64,000 nt of DNA from Corynebacterium terpenotabidum Y-11 (GTDB lineage: Bacteria; Actinomycetota; Actinomycetes; Mycobacteriales; Mycobacteriaceae): contig NC_021663.1 in NCBI RefSeq assembly GCF_000418365.1, forward strand, positions 620,001 through 684,000. The letters are read 5' to 3'. The notes under the pieces are model-generated. The model had not been told where the DNA came from. It saw only the letters and a program-made list of their open reading frames with translations, and made no database searches. Each line of letters starts with the position of its first letter. The first letter of the stretch is position 1. The position numbers were made by a program, and so were the translations under genes. This document shows positions 8,352-21,792 of this stretch, in pieces.

Positions 8352-8411
8352 AGTCCGGGCCGCCGCGACCGGCTGGGGGAACTTCCTGGTAGAGGGTTGT
8401 GGTGTGCGTAT

Positions 8412-8431
8412 GTTGTTTGAGAACTCAATAG
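8412..8431 (+). promoter_or_regulatory. rrn leader antitermination/processing element (boxA-type)
   Basis: GTTGTTTGAGAACTCAATAG is the element found in actinobacterial rrn leaders. A second copy, GTTGTTTGAGAACTG, lies in the 16S-23S spacer at 10426-10440. The duplication before each large rRNA fits a role in Nus-factor antitermination and RNase processing. Confidence 0.65.
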
Positions 8432-8670
8432 TGTGATGAACCAAGTAGTAATAAGTCGCAGATGATGCGGACGGTGATCGGATGGTTCCGGCACGTGGGT
8501 GACTGCGTGTGAAATATTGATCATTCTTTTTCTGTCTGTTGGTTTTGTGACCGGCGCATGGTCCTGGTCCCCCGACCGGATTGTGCGTGGATGTTCAAGT
8601 TTTTTTGGATGTCAGCAGTTCAGTATATTTTTTTGTTTGCCAGTGATGGCTCTTTATGGGGTTTATTGCT

Positions 8671-13660
<4,990 letters not shown>

Positions 13661-13827
13661 GGCAGCCCCGGTTGTGGGGTTGTGTTTGTGTGGTTTACTT
13701 GTTGCGTTGACACACCGTGTGTGTTGAGGGTTTTTGCGTCCACTGTGCAGTGTCTGGAATGGCACGGCATGCCGGGTCCTGACTGTTGTGGTCGGGGGTT
13801 TCGGGTGTGTGTTGTTTCGTGTGTTTT

Positions 13828-13945
13828 GTCGGTGGTTTTAGCGGCGGGGTCACGCCCGGTCCCTTTCCGAACCCGGAAGCTAAGCCTGCCTGCGCCGATG
13901 GTACTGCACCTGGGAGGGTGTGGGAGAGTAGGACGCCGCCGGCAT
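13828..13945 (+). rRNA. rrf: 5S ribosomal RNA
   Basis: About 118 nt. The closing stem GTCGGTGG pairs with CCGCCGGC (with G-T wobbles). The conserved core CCGAACCCGGAAGCTAAGCC and GATGGTACTGC and GGGAGAGTAGGAC are present. It follows 23S after a 167-nt spacer without features. Confidence 0.93.
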
Positions 13946-13955
13946 TCATCGTTGT

Positions 13956-14019
13956 GGTGGGGAGTTCTTGGAGTGTTCAGCCTGTGTGGTTGGGTGTTCT
14001 GGGAGCTCCCCACCTTTTT
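13956..14019 (+). terminator. rRNA operon terminator
   Basis: GGTGGGGAG (13956-13964) pairs perfectly with CTCCCCACC (14006-14014), followed by TTTTT. The enclosed ~40 nt includes further short pairings. IS copy 2 begins 28 bp downstream, so the insertion does not touch the operon. Confidence 0.85.
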
Positions 14020-14047
14020 GTTTGTGGGGGGTTGTGGGGGCGTGTGT

Positions 14048-15452
14048 GGGTTATACGACAAAATGTGTGTCTGTCACCGGCGTGTCACCGGCCGACCCAA
14101 CCCTTCTGCACTCCCATAGAGTGTTGGTAGGTGGAGTCAATCGCGGTGTCGTAGATGGCTGGCCGACCGTCCTCGGATGGTCCCGGTTCTTCAGCTGCGA
14201 GCAGGTCTTGTGCTTTGGCGAGTGCGGTCTGCCCCCATCTCTGGTCCCCGGCGATCTTCACAGGGTCGTCGGGGATCTGTGTGTGCAGGTGAAGCCACCA
14301 GTCGATGACGGTGCGTTGGTGTTCGGCGGTCAGACCGCGGTGGGCCCGGGCGAGGTTCTTGATCATCGCGTTGATGCCGCCTTCCAGCGTGTTCGTCGTC
14401 GGCTTCAAGGCCGGTGAGCTGGCGTCGTCGCTGGTGGTGGGGTCCTGTGCGACGGTGAGGTAGTTGAACAGGTGGCCGCGTCGGTAGACGGTGAGCAGAC
14501 TGTTGTGGGCTTTGCGGACCCTGGCGTGGGTCCAGGTCCAGTTGCGTTGACCTGGTGTGGTGGCCGGCTCTGCGGTGGTCTTCTCGTTGAGGTAATCGGC
14601 GTAGACGGTGCTGAACTCGTGCAGGCGGGCCACCCAGTCAGCGGCGGCGTCCAGATCAGGGATGCGGGTGAGTTTCAGGGCGAGGCGGTAGAGGGTTTTT
14701 CCGGCCGGTGTGCGGGGTCTGCTGGTGGTGTGGCGGCGGACGGTTCGTTGGACGTGGACGAGGCAGCGTTGCACATTCGTGGCAGGCCAGAGGTTCCTGA
14801 TGGCGGATTGGGCGCCTTGGCCGCCGTCGGTGGTGATCAGCAGTGGGGCGGCAATGCCGGTCAGAAGGCTGGTGTAGGCGGTGGTGTTTTCGCGTCGGCA
14901 CCAGTGCCAGTCGATGACGTGGGTGGTGGTGGCGGCGATCAGCAGGCAGCCGCCGGCGAGGTAGGTGCCGTCGATGAAGATCTGGTCGTGGATGCGGTGA
15001 GGGTCAGGGGTGTGGGGGACGGTGATGTACCAGCACCAGGTGAAGCGTCGTTGCAGGGTGCGGGCGGTGACGTGCTGTGCTGACGCGGCATTGTCGAGGG
15101 AGTGGGTGCTGGTGGCCCAGTTGATGAAGGTTCTGAACGTCGCGGCCTGAACTGCGGTGGTCTGGGTGGTGCGGGTTGAGGAGGCGTTGCAGGTGGTGCA
15201 GCGCCAGCGGGTGGTGCCTTTGGAGGTGGTGCCGTTCTTCTTCATCGCGCCGTGGCAGACGGGGCATCGGGGTCTGTTGGTTTTCACCCTTGCCGATCCA
15301 ACCGTCAGGGTGGGGGCGGAGGTGGAGCATACGGGAGTGGTCTTGTCACGTACCCTGGGCGAATAGCTGGTTGGGAGCTATTCGATGCCGATTTCAGTGG
15401 GGTGAACTGCGGGGGAGTGCGGATCCCGGACACACTTTTTGTCGTTTAACCC
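14048..15452 (-). mobile_element. IS1249-type insertion sequence (IS256 family), copy 2
   Basis: 1405 bp and, as far as can be read, identical to copy 1, in the same orientation and offset by 12,943 bp. The 24-bp terminal repeats are 14048-14071 and 15429-15452. The flanking octamers are GCGTGTGT (14040-14047) and GCGTGCGT (15453-15460), a target duplication with one mismatch. It sits just after the rRNA terminator. Confidence 0.93.
14085..15287 (-). CDS. IS1249-type transposase (IS256 family), copy 2
   Basis: 400 aa and identical in sequence to the transposase of copy 1, with the same zinc-ribbon N-terminus (CPVCHG...RCTTC) and the same candidate D, D, E residues in IFIDGTYL, ITTDGGQG and NTLEGGIN. 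The gene is intact. Identity at nucleotide level with copy 1 means either recent transposition or gene conversion between the copies. Confidence 0.93.
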   Translation of the reverse strand: MKTNRPRCPVCHGAMKKNGTTSKGTTRWRCTTCNASSTRTTQTTAVQAATFRTFINWATSTHSLDNAASAQHVTARTLQRRFTWCWYITVPHTPDPHRIHDQIFIDGTYLAGGCLLIAATTTHVIDWHWCRRENTTAYTSLLTGIAAPLLITTDGGQGAQSAIRNLWPATNVQRCLVHVQRTVRRHTTSRPRTPAGKTLYRLALKLTRIPDLDAAADWVARLHEFSTVYADYLNEKTTAEPATTPGQRNWTWTHARVRKAHNSLLTVYRRGHLFNYLTVAQDPTTSDDASSPALKPTTNTLEGGINAMIKNLARAHRGLTAEHQRTVIDWWLHLHTQIPDDPVKIAGDQRWGQTALAKAQDLLAAEEPGPSEDGRPAIYDTAIDSTYQHSMGVQKGWVGR

Positions 15453-15566
15453 GCGTGCGTTGTGCGGTGCCCGGGGCGGGCTGTGTTGCGCGGGGTGGTG
15501 GTGTTTTCACTGTGTAGTCCGCGGGTGCGTGTGCGTGTGCGTGCCGGTGCCTGGGCCTGTACCTGT

Positions 15567-15666
15567 GGGTGGTGGGGGCCTTTTTCGAGCAGGGATGCGC
15601 TGAGTTCATCAACTCCGGGGTGATCGTGCTCGTTTTCGGCCCCTCCCGGGTGGGCCGACGGGGTGG
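15567..15666 (+). repeat. interspersed palindromic repeat, copy A
   Basis: It carries nested inverted repeats: outer CGAGCA (15586-15591)/TGCTCG (15627-15632), and inner GAGTT/AACTC around CATC (15602-15615). GGTGGTGGGGGCC precedes and CGGCCCCTCCC...GGGCCGACGGGGTG follows. It is close to copies B and C. Confidence 0.8.
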
Positions 15667-15678
15667 TTGCAGGGGAGT

Positions 15679-15817
15679 GGTTGACTTCGGGCTGAGGCCC
15701 GGGCCCGCCGCCTCGGGGACGGGGTGGTGGGGCCTTTTCCGAGCATGGACGTGCTGAGTTCATCAACTCGGAGTGATTGTGCTCGATTGCGGCCCCTCCG
15801 GCTGGGCCGACGGGGTG
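15679..15817 (+). repeat. interspersed palindromic repeat, copy B
   Basis: The same core as copy A (CGAGCA 15740-15745, TGCTCG 15780-15785, GAGTTCATCAACTC between) with matching flanks on both sides. Its upstream part (GGGCTGAGGCCCGGGCCCGCC) is shared with copy C but not clearly with A. Confidence 0.8.
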
Positions 15818-16288
15818 ATTACGGTGTTCACGGTGGTGGTCACCGCTGAGCGAGCGCCGCGGTGGGTCCTGCGGTTGCTGGAGCGCGGTGGGGCGAGGAG
15901 TTGTTGGAGCGCGGTGCTTACGGCGGTGGCCCGCATCGCTGGCGTCCGTCGTCGGCGTGCCGCGTCGCTTGCGCCCGCCGCCGACCTGCTCCGGAGATCG
16001 AGTCTGGGGTGTGTGCTCCGGGGTGTGTCTGCCAGAATGTGGTGAATAACAACCGACGACGGAGGCACTCGTCGCGGGTGTTGCTCCGCCGGTGGAGTTC
16101 CAGCATGACGCTGAGTCTCAAACGTGCTGAAGACCTCGAGGCAGCTTAGTTAGCTCTCCACGATTTACGGGGGACGCCAGTCCGGGTCAGCGACTCCCTG
16201 GATCATGACGAGCCTCAGTTAGGCAACTTTTCGTGCTAAAATAGACCCAACTTGATTCATCTCTGCTCGCGCCCGTACAGGAGTTGCT

Positions 16289-17338
16289 ATGAAGGCGGTT
16301 CGGTTCACCAACTGGAAGACTTTCCCAGAGATTAAGGATGTCGAGCGTCCGACACCCGGTCCCGGGGAGGTGCTGCTGAAGGTTGCCGGCGCCGGCGCCT
16401 GCCACTCGGACGTGGCGATCTTCCAGGACTACGACGCCGACCTCCCCGTCGCCAACTTCCTCAAGCCCGAGTACACCCTCGGTCACGAGAATTCCGGGTG
16501 GATCGAGGAACTCGGCGAGGGCGTCAGCGGACTGAATAAGGGCGAAGCGTACCTCGTGTACGGTCCGATCGGCTGTGGTCACTGCCGTGCGTGCTCGCGT
16601 GGTCAGGACACCTACTGTGAGAATGCTGCTACGAATCCGTACATGGGTATGGGCCTCGGTCGCGACGGGGGCATGGCTGAGTATCTCGTTGTCCCGGCCC
16701 GCAACCTCGTTCCGCTCGGGGACGCAGACCCGGTCGAGGCATCCGTTCTTTCTGATGCCGGGCTCACCCCGTACCACGCCATCAAGTTGGCGATGCGCCA
16801 GCTCGAGGGCGGCGGCAAGTCCGCGCTCGTGATCGGCCTCGGTGGTCTCGGCCAAATCGCGGTGCAGATGCTCAAGGCCATGACTGCCGCGACCGTCATC
16901 GCGACCGACACGAAGGCGGACGCGATGGCACTCGCCGCGGAGTCGGGCGCGGTGACGGTCGAGGGTGGCGAAGGCCAGGCCGACCGGATTCTCGAGCTCA
17001 CGGGTGGTCGCGGTGTGGATGCAGTGTTCGACTTCGTCGGCGTCAAGCCCACTGTCGAACTGGCTCAGAGGGTTGTGGCTCGTCAAGGTCGCATCACGGT
17101 GATCGGTATCGCTGGTGGACAGGTCACGTGGGACTTCTACACGAACCCATACGAGGCGGAACTCACCAACACGTACTGGGGCACGATTGAGGATCTCTGG
17201 GATGTCGCCGCACTCTACCGCGATGGCCACATCAGGCCGCAGGTGAAGGTGTATCCGATGGATCAGGCGCTGGATGCGTACCGGGACCTGGTCGACGGCA
17301 AGGTGAGCGGTCGCGCGGTTGTTGCGCCGCATGCCTAA
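16289..17338 (+). CDS. zinc-dependent NAD(P) alcohol dehydrogenase (MDR superfamily)
   Basis: 349 aa, similar in layout to the Rhodococcus ADH-A group of secondary alcohol dehydrogenases, which interconvert alcohols and aldehydes or ketones. Seen: catalytic zinc ligands C38 (ACHSD), H66-E67 (LGHE) and D156 (LSDAGLTPYH); structural zinc cysteines C96, C99, C102 and C110; and the Rossmann motif GLGGLG at 183-188. The ribosome-binding site AGGAG ends 5 nt before ATG. Codon use has more A/T-ending codons than its neighbours. The gene stands alone between an IS, palindromic repeats and an apparent IS remnant, so it looks acquired. The substrate cannot be told from sequence. Confidence 0.9.
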   Translation: MKAVRFTNWKTFPEIKDVERPTPGPGEVLLKVAGAGACHSDVAIFQDYDADLPVANFLKPEYTLGHENSGWIEELGEGVSGLNKGEAYLVYGPIGCGHCRACSRGQDTYCENAATNPYMGMGLGRDGGMAEYLVVPARNLVPLGDADPVEASVLSDAGLTPYHAIKLAMRQLEGGGKSALVIGLGGLGQIAVQMLKAMTAATVIATDTKADAMALAAESGAVTVEGGEGQADRILELTGGRGVDAVFDFVGVKPTVELAQRVVARQGRITVIGIAGGQVTWDFYTNPYEAELTNTYWGTIEDLWDVAALYRDGHIRPQVKVYPMDQALDAYRDLVDGKVSGRAVVAPHA

Positions 17339-17467
17339 CCGAGGCTGAACGTGTGGTGTCGGCCTCCCTGTAGACGGCTGCGCATCCGTATTCACGGATT
17401 TCCGCGGCTGTCCCTACGCAATGGGGTCGGCCCACATACTCGAAGTGATTTCTCCTGGGTTCAGTTC

Positions 17468-17552
17468 GAGGGTGTCAGATAGTTTGTGTACGCCGGGCAT
17501 CCTCGGAAGGACACACCAGTATGGACGCTATGACTATTACCGACTCTTCGTG
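17468..17552 (+). mobile_element. possible 5' remnant of an IS256-family element
   Basis: GAGGGTGTCAGATAG-TTTGTGTA resembles an IS256-type terminus, and 50 bp on an ATG opens a frame beginning MDAMTITDSS, a start I associate with corynebacterial IS256-family transposases. The frame loses any resemblance after about ten codons and no right end is visible. This rests on recollection only. Confidence 0.35.
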
Positions 17553-17599
17553 TTTGGGGGTTGGGTGTGGGGTTGCCTGGGGTCGGCTTGTCGGGGTGC

Positions 17600-17728
17600 G
17601 GTTGTCCCGGGGCTGAGTTCCGGGCCCGCAGCCTCAGCAGCGGAGATGTGGGGCACTTTCCGAGCATGAACGAGCTGAGTTCCTCAACTCGGGACGATGC
17701 TGCTCGATTTCGGCCCCCTAGGCCCGGT
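17600..17728 (+). repeat. interspersed palindromic repeat, copy C
   Basis: CGAGCA (17661-17666) and TGCTCG (17701-17706) flank GAGTTCCTCAACTC. The upstream GGGCTGAGTTCCGGGCCCGC matches the upstream arm of copy B. Copies B and C lie on either side of the alcohol dehydrogenase, in the same orientation. Confidence 0.75.
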
Positions 17729-17801
17729 TCTTAGGTTTGTTGAACGCAGTACGCCGCCGAGGGGCGGTATCCCTGCGATGCTCCGTCGCCGACCCCGCGG
17801 T

Positions 17802-17861
17802 GCTTGTTGCTGGGCTTGTTGCTGGGATTGCTGCTGGGGTTGCTGCTGGGGTTGCTGGTGG
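17802..17861 (+). repeat. 12-bp minisatellite, five units
   Basis: Five head-to-tail units of the form GCTTGTTGCTGG, drifting to GGTTGCTGCTGG. The period is a multiple of three, but I see no credible gene in any frame across it. Confidence 0.85.
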
Positions 17862-18132
17862 GGTGACTGCTTCGCGGCTTTGCGGGTGGGCCACTGGCGT
17901 GAGACCGCTACAGGCCGGAATGGACGCCTGGTGGAGCTGGTCCCTGGACTCCACCACAGGACCCGCATCCGGGTCAGAAAGAGCACACGGTAGATACGGT
18001 AGATGCTGCGTCGGAGAGCATCTCGGATGGACCAGCAGTGACGTTGATGCCAGTGCCGGGACGGTTGGCACAGCGTCACGATCGTGGTGAGTGCAGTCGC
18101 GCGGGGTGAATCGGCGCAGACCGCTGCGACTG

Positions 18133-19344
18133 TCAGCCGAAGAGTTCCTTCGACGCGATCTCGGCACCCTCGACCAGCGACTGCAGTTTCGCCCAGGCGA
18201 TCTGGTGGTGGAGGCGCCCGCCCAGGCCGCAGTCGGTGGAGGCGACAACGTTCTCCGGGCCGACGACGTTGGCGAAGCTGATGATCCGGTCGGCGACGGT
18301 GCGCGGATGCTCGACGATGTTGGTGGAGTGGCACACCACACCCGGGTAGATCAGAGAGCCGGCCGGCAGCTGGTGGTCCTGCCAGACACGCCACTCGTGG
18401 GCGTGACGGGGGCTGGCGCCCTCGAAGGTGAAGCCACCGACCTCGGCGCGCAGCACCTCGTCGATGATGTCGGCGAAGGGGATGTCGGTGGTGTGCGGCC
18501 CGTGCCAGGAACCCCAGCAGATGTGCAGACGGGTCTGCTCCTTCGGCAGGTCCTTGATCGCCTCGTTAAGGGCGTCAATGCGGACGCGGATCCACGCCTG
18601 GTAGTCGGCGACGGTCGGCTCCGGGTTGACCTGGTCCCAGGCCTCGGCGAGTTCCGGGGCGTCGAACTGGACGGTGAAACCGGCGTCCGTGATCGCCTTG
18701 TACTCGTGAGCCAGGGCCGCACCGCAGGCGAAGACCAGCTCTTCGTCGGTGTCGTAGGCCTTGTTGGTCAGCCGAGCCGCGGAGCCGGGGGCGATGGCCG
18801 CGACGAAAGCGTCCTTCCGGTTGTGGCCGACCTTGTCGAGCGCCGTGGTGAGCAACTGGACGTCCGCGTCCACCTGCTCCTGGCCGATGTACGTCACCGG
18901 GCCGGTGAACTCCGGGTTGGCGACCTTCGCCCGCCCGGTGAAGATACCGGACTCCGGGTCCTCGTAGGCCTCGGAGAACGCTGCCCGGTCTCGGCGGTCC
19001 GGGAAGCTGGTGAGGCGAATGTTTCCGGGGGTCGAGCGGACGACCTCGGCATTGGCCCACCGGTCGGTGTCGGTCATGGTGAGGCCGCCGAGCCGGGTGA
19101 AGGTGTAGTTCCACCAGGCACCGTAGTCGACCGCACCGGAGGTGATGTGGCCGTATTCGCCCTCGTTGATGATGTCGAGACCGAGTTCGTGCTGGCGGCG
19201 GACCACGTCATCGACGCTGGTCTGCAGGATCGCGAGGAACTCCTCGCGGGTGATCTCGCCGTTACTGAAACGCGTGTTCGCGTTCAACAGCTCAGGGGTA
19301 CGGGGAAGGGAGCCCACGTGCGTGGTGCGGATCTTGTCAATCAT
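18133..19344 (-). CDS. MetE C-terminal-like (cobalamin-independent methionine synthase II family) enzyme
   Basis: 403 aa, equal to only the C-terminal catalytic barrel of MetE. The zinc-site pattern is present: His and Cys in LHICWGSWHGP and a Cys in STDCGLGG near the C-terminus. The N-terminal THVGSLPRTPEL is typical of the stand-alone family. Members transfer methyl groups to thiols; the methyl donor and acceptor are not settled for this short class, and the tetrahydrofolate-binding N-terminal domain of MetE is absent. The ATG is preceded at 6 nt by -10 TAGACT (19356-19351) and no Shine-Dalgarno, so it is probably leaderless; this -10 lies inside the 3' end of the upstream aminotransferase gene. 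Confidence 0.85.
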   Translation of the reverse strand: MIDKIRTTHVGSLPRTPELLNANTRFSNGEITREEFLAILQTSVDDVVRRQHELGLDIINEGEYGHITSGAVDYGAWWNYTFTRLGGLTMTDTDRWANAEVVRSTPGNIRLTSFPDRRDRAAFSEAYEDPESGIFTGRAKVANPEFTGPVTYIGQEQVDADVQLLTTALDKVGHNRKDAFVAAIAPGSAARLTNKAYDTDEELVFACGAALAHEYKAITDAGFTVQFDAPELAEAWDQVNPEPTVADYQAWIRVRIDALNEAIKDLPKEQTRLHICWGSWHGPHTTDIPFADIIDEVLRAEVGGFTFEGASPRHAHEWRVWQDHQLPAGSLIYPGVVCHSTNIVEHPRTVADRIISFANVVGPENVVASTDCGLGGRLHHQIAWAKLQSLVEGAEIASKELFG

Positions 19345-19353
19345 GGGGCGAGT

Positions 19354-20622
19354 CTAGGCCGAGCGGTCCGGGCTCGGGCCCGCCACCCCCGTGAATCGGT
19401 CCCGCACACCGGACGCCAGCGCGCGGGCTGCCCGGTCCAGCGTCGCGTCGTTCTTGCAGAAGGTCCAGCGCACCAGCGTATGGACCGGATCATCCGGGTC
19501 GGCGGCGGCTGCCGGGGTGACGAATGCGGTCACCGGGATGGCGGCCACCCCCACCGCTGCGGGCAGACGCCGACAGAATTCCTCGCCGGAGATTCCCAAC
19601 CCCAACGGGGCGATGTCAGTGATGAGGAAGTACGTGCCCTCACTTCCGAGCACCTCAAGGCCGGCGTCCTGCAAGGCGGTGATGAGGCTGGCGCGGCGGG
19701 CGCGCAGGGTCTCGGTCCATTCAGCGGACCAGTCGTCGGCATTGCCCAGCGCCCACGCCACCGCGGGCTGCAGGGGAGTCACACCCACATAGCTGAGGAA
19801 CTGCTTCGCCGCGGTGATCGGACGCAGCAGGTCCGCCGGGGCGATCGCCCAGCCGGTCTTCCATCCGGTGACGTTGAAGCTCTTCGCCGCACTCGAGATC
19901 GTCACGGTCTGGTCCGCCATACCGGGCAGCGTGGCGAAGGGGACATGGGTCAGCCCGTCGCCGCTGAACACCAGGCGCTCATAGACCTCGTCACTGATGA
20001 CGACGATGTCCGTGCCCCGCACCAGATCGGCGATGAACTCCAGATCCTCGCGGCCGAGCACCGTGCCGGTCGGGTTGTGCGGGGTGTTGAGCAGCACCGC
20101 GGCGGTCTCCGGCTCGGCGACAGCAGCGGCGACGGCGTCCCGGTCCAGTGACCAGTGGCGGACGCCGGCCGCATCCGGTTCCAGACGCAGCCGCACCGGG
20201 CGGACCGTCGCTTCAGCCAGACCGATGGCGGCGGTGTAGGCGTCATAGGTGGGTTCCAGGACGACGACCTGGCGTCCTGCATCGACGAGGCCGAGGACGG
20301 ACGCGGCGATCGCCTCCGTCGCACCCACGGTAATGAGCACATCATCGGCGGTGACCTGCTGCCCCCACCGGTCACGTCGGTCGGCGGCGACGGCCTCGCG
20401 CAGCTCCGGCAGGCCCGGGCCGGGGCCGTACTGGTTGTTGCCGCCGGTGATCTGGTCGGCGGCGATCTGCAGCATCTCGGCGGGACCGTCATCGTCGGGG
20501 AAGCCCTGACCGAGGTTCGCCGCGCCGGTGCGCACGGCCTCGGCGGTGACCGTCGCGAAGATGGTGGGGCCGATGCCAGCGACGCGGTGCGCCGGGTGGT
20601 GGGACGGGTGGTGAGTTGCCAT
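19354..20622 (-). CDS. dapC: class I/II PLP aminotransferase, probable N-succinyldiaminopimelate aminotransferase (DapC)
   Basis: 422 aa. Seen: NLGQGFPDDDGP near the N-terminus, VGATEAIAA, the NTPHNPTG active-site motif, SDEVYE, and the PLP-Schiff-base Lys in SSAAKSFNVTGWKTGW. It closely resembles M. tuberculosis Rv0858c as I recall it, annotated DapC, which transaminates N-succinyl-2-amino-6-ketopimelate with glutamate in lysine and diaminopimelate synthesis. Related family members act on methionine or kynurenine, so the substrate is inferred. It is divergent from the next gene with 20 nt between start codons, and 9 bp upstream of the MetE-like gene start. Confidence 0.78.
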   Translation of the reverse strand: MATHHPSHHPAHRVAGIGPTIFATVTAEAVRTGAANLGQGFPDDDGPAEMLQIAADQITGGNNQYGPGPGLPELREAVAADRRDRWGQQVTADDVLITVGATEAIAASVLGLVDAGRQVVVLEPTYDAYTAAIGLAEATVRPVRLRLEPDAAGVRHWSLDRDAVAAAVAEPETAAVLLNTPHNPTGTVLGREDLEFIADLVRGTDIVVISDEVYERLVFSGDGLTHVPFATLPGMADQTVTISSAAKSFNVTGWKTGWAIAPADLLRPITAAKQFLSYVGVTPLQPAVAWALGNADDWSAEWTETLRARRASLITALQDAGLEVLGSEGTYFLITDIAPLGLGISGEEFCRRLPAAVGVAAIPVTAFVTPAAAADPDDPVHTLVRWTFCKNDATLDRAARALASGVRDRFTGVAGPSPDRSA

Positions 20623-20642
20623 GGGGCCATACTATGGACGCC

Positions 20643-21671
20643 ATGACTCATGCACAGCGCCCGACCCCGTTGACCGCGACCGGCGTGGACCCGGACTTCG
20701 TTGAACACCTGGAGGCGGTGGACCCCGCCGACTTGCCGAAGGGGCATCCCGTGGATGCCCGCGCGGGGGCGGACAAGCTCAGTCCGCGGGCGCAGCTGGA
20801 CCTGTTGCTGGCGGAGTTCTCCGATTCCTATCCGGAGATCTTCACCTCGCTGACCACTGACGAGGGGGCCGGGGTGGTCGTGTCCGCCGAGTTGAAGGAC
20901 GCCACGGAGCGCATGTGGGCGCGTGTCCCGGACCTCATCACCCATTCCAGTCTGCTGGTGCTGGGGGCGGGGCTCGACCATGCGATGCCGGGGGTGGCTT
21001 TCCTGCGCAGCGGTCCGTCTGCGTCCGATGTGACTGTCGCGGGGCTGCGTGGGACGGTGCTGCGTCCCTCGGAGCCGACCGGCGCGGTGGCGGTGAGCCT
21101 GCACGGTGGGCCGGGCTGGTTCGGGGACGCTGAATCCCATGACCAGCTGTGGCTGCCGCTGTTCGCCGCGCTGGCGGAGAAATCCGGAGTGACGGTGGTG
21201 GACCTGCTCTACCCGCTGCCCGGGTACGGCGACGGCTCGCCGGCAGCGACGGCTGAGGCGGTGAGTGCCGCGGTCGCCGAGGTGCGTGAGCGCGTCGGCG
21301 AGTTCGTCGGTGCCGGAGTGTCGGGTGCCTCCGCGGACCGGGTCGGGCTGATCACCTTCGGGTCCGGGCTGACGGTCGCGGGCGATGTGGTGGAGGACGC
21401 AGCGTTCCTGCTGGCCATGACGCCGCGGATCCCTGACGGTCTGTCGCTGGACCTGTCCGGGGTGCCGACGCGGGTCTCGGTGGCGTCGGAGGATTCCCGG
21501 GGGACGGCGCCGCAGGTCGTGCTGGACTGGTTCACCGGGCACACCGGTGGTGCCGGTTCGACTGGTGCGGACTTCGACTACGCCGAGTACCTGTCGGAGC
21601 ACATCATCGGGGTGCCGGACGTGTGGCGTCGACGCGTCTCCGATGACGCGGCGTGGTTGGCGGGACGGTAG
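20643..21671 (+). CDS. uncharacterised alpha/beta-hydrolase-like protein
   Basis: 342 aa. I do not recognise a named family. Seen: a VSLHGGPGWFGD segment resembling the oxyanion HGG/HGGP motif of alpha/beta hydrolases, then VTVVDLLYPLPGYGDG and later VGLITFGSG in the position of a nucleophile-elbow strand, but without a clear G-x-S-x-G. The catalytic serine is therefore doubtful. No signal peptide or membrane segment. The start ATG 20643 has -10 TACTAT (20630-20635) 7 nt upstream and no ribosome-binding site. Upstream in-frame starts are rejected because they would lie before that promoter. Confidence 0.6.
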   Translation: MTHAQRPTPLTATGVDPDFVEHLEAVDPADLPKGHPVDARAGADKLSPRAQLDLLLAEFSDSYPEIFTSLTTDEGAGVVVSAELKDATERMWARVPDLITHSSLLVLGAGLDHAMPGVAFLRSGPSASDVTVAGLRGTVLRPSEPTGAVAVSLHGGPGWFGDAESHDQLWLPLFAALAEKSGVTVVDLLYPLPGYGDGSPAATAEAVSAAVAEVRERVGEFVGAGVSGASADRVGLITFGSGLTVAGDVVEDAAFLLAMTPRIPDGLSLDLSGVPTRVSVASEDSRGTAPQVVLDWFTGHTGGAGSTGADFDYAEYLSEHIIGVPDVWRRRVSDDAAWLAGR

Positions 21672-21792
21672 TCGGGGCTCCGGGGTTCTGAGGCTCTGGA
21701 GTCAGTGGGGCTCTGTAGTCGGCGGGGCTCCAGCGGGGTCAGCGCCCGCCAATCAGTTCTCCTCTCTGTGCGTCTACCGTCGAGCTGGGGCT

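Larger units (their letters stand above)
15453..16288 (+). other. gene-poor stretch between IS copy 2 and the alcohol dehydrogenase
   Basis: About 830 bp with no coding frame I would support; open frames on both strands have no recognisable domain and no ribosome-binding site. It holds two copies of an interspersed palindromic repeat (15567-15666 and 15679-15817) and a probable -10 (TAAAAT, 16237-16242) for the dehydrogenase. Confidence 0.6.
17339..18132 (+). other. gene-poor stretch after the alcohol dehydrogenase
   Basis: About 790 bp with no supported gene. It contains a probable IS 5' remnant (17468-17552), palindromic repeat copy C (17600-17728), a 5 x 12-bp minisatellite (17802-17861) and an imperfect hairpin (18038-18079, GTGACG/CGTCAC with inner TGCCA/TGGCA) that could end minus-strand transcription from the MetE-like gene. 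Confidence 0.55.

Noticed and set aside
15862..16149. 95-codon frame before the alcohol dehydrogenase ending MTLSLKRAEDLEAA
   Set aside because: No ribosome-binding site, no family, and composition like the other noncoding frames in this stretch; a decayed gene end cannot be excluded but not supported.
17684..18394. Minus-strand frame with a Gln-rich (PQQQ) repeat running into the MetE-like gene
   Set aside because: The repeat is the translation of the 12-bp minisatellite; the frame overlaps a real gene out of phase and has no start signal.
18091..20151. 686-codon open frame on the plus strand opposite the MetE-like gene and dapC
   Set aside because: The minus-strand genes have full protein families and correct starts; the antisense frame is a high-GC shadow with no domain, Asp/Val/Gly-rich composition and no ribosome-binding site.
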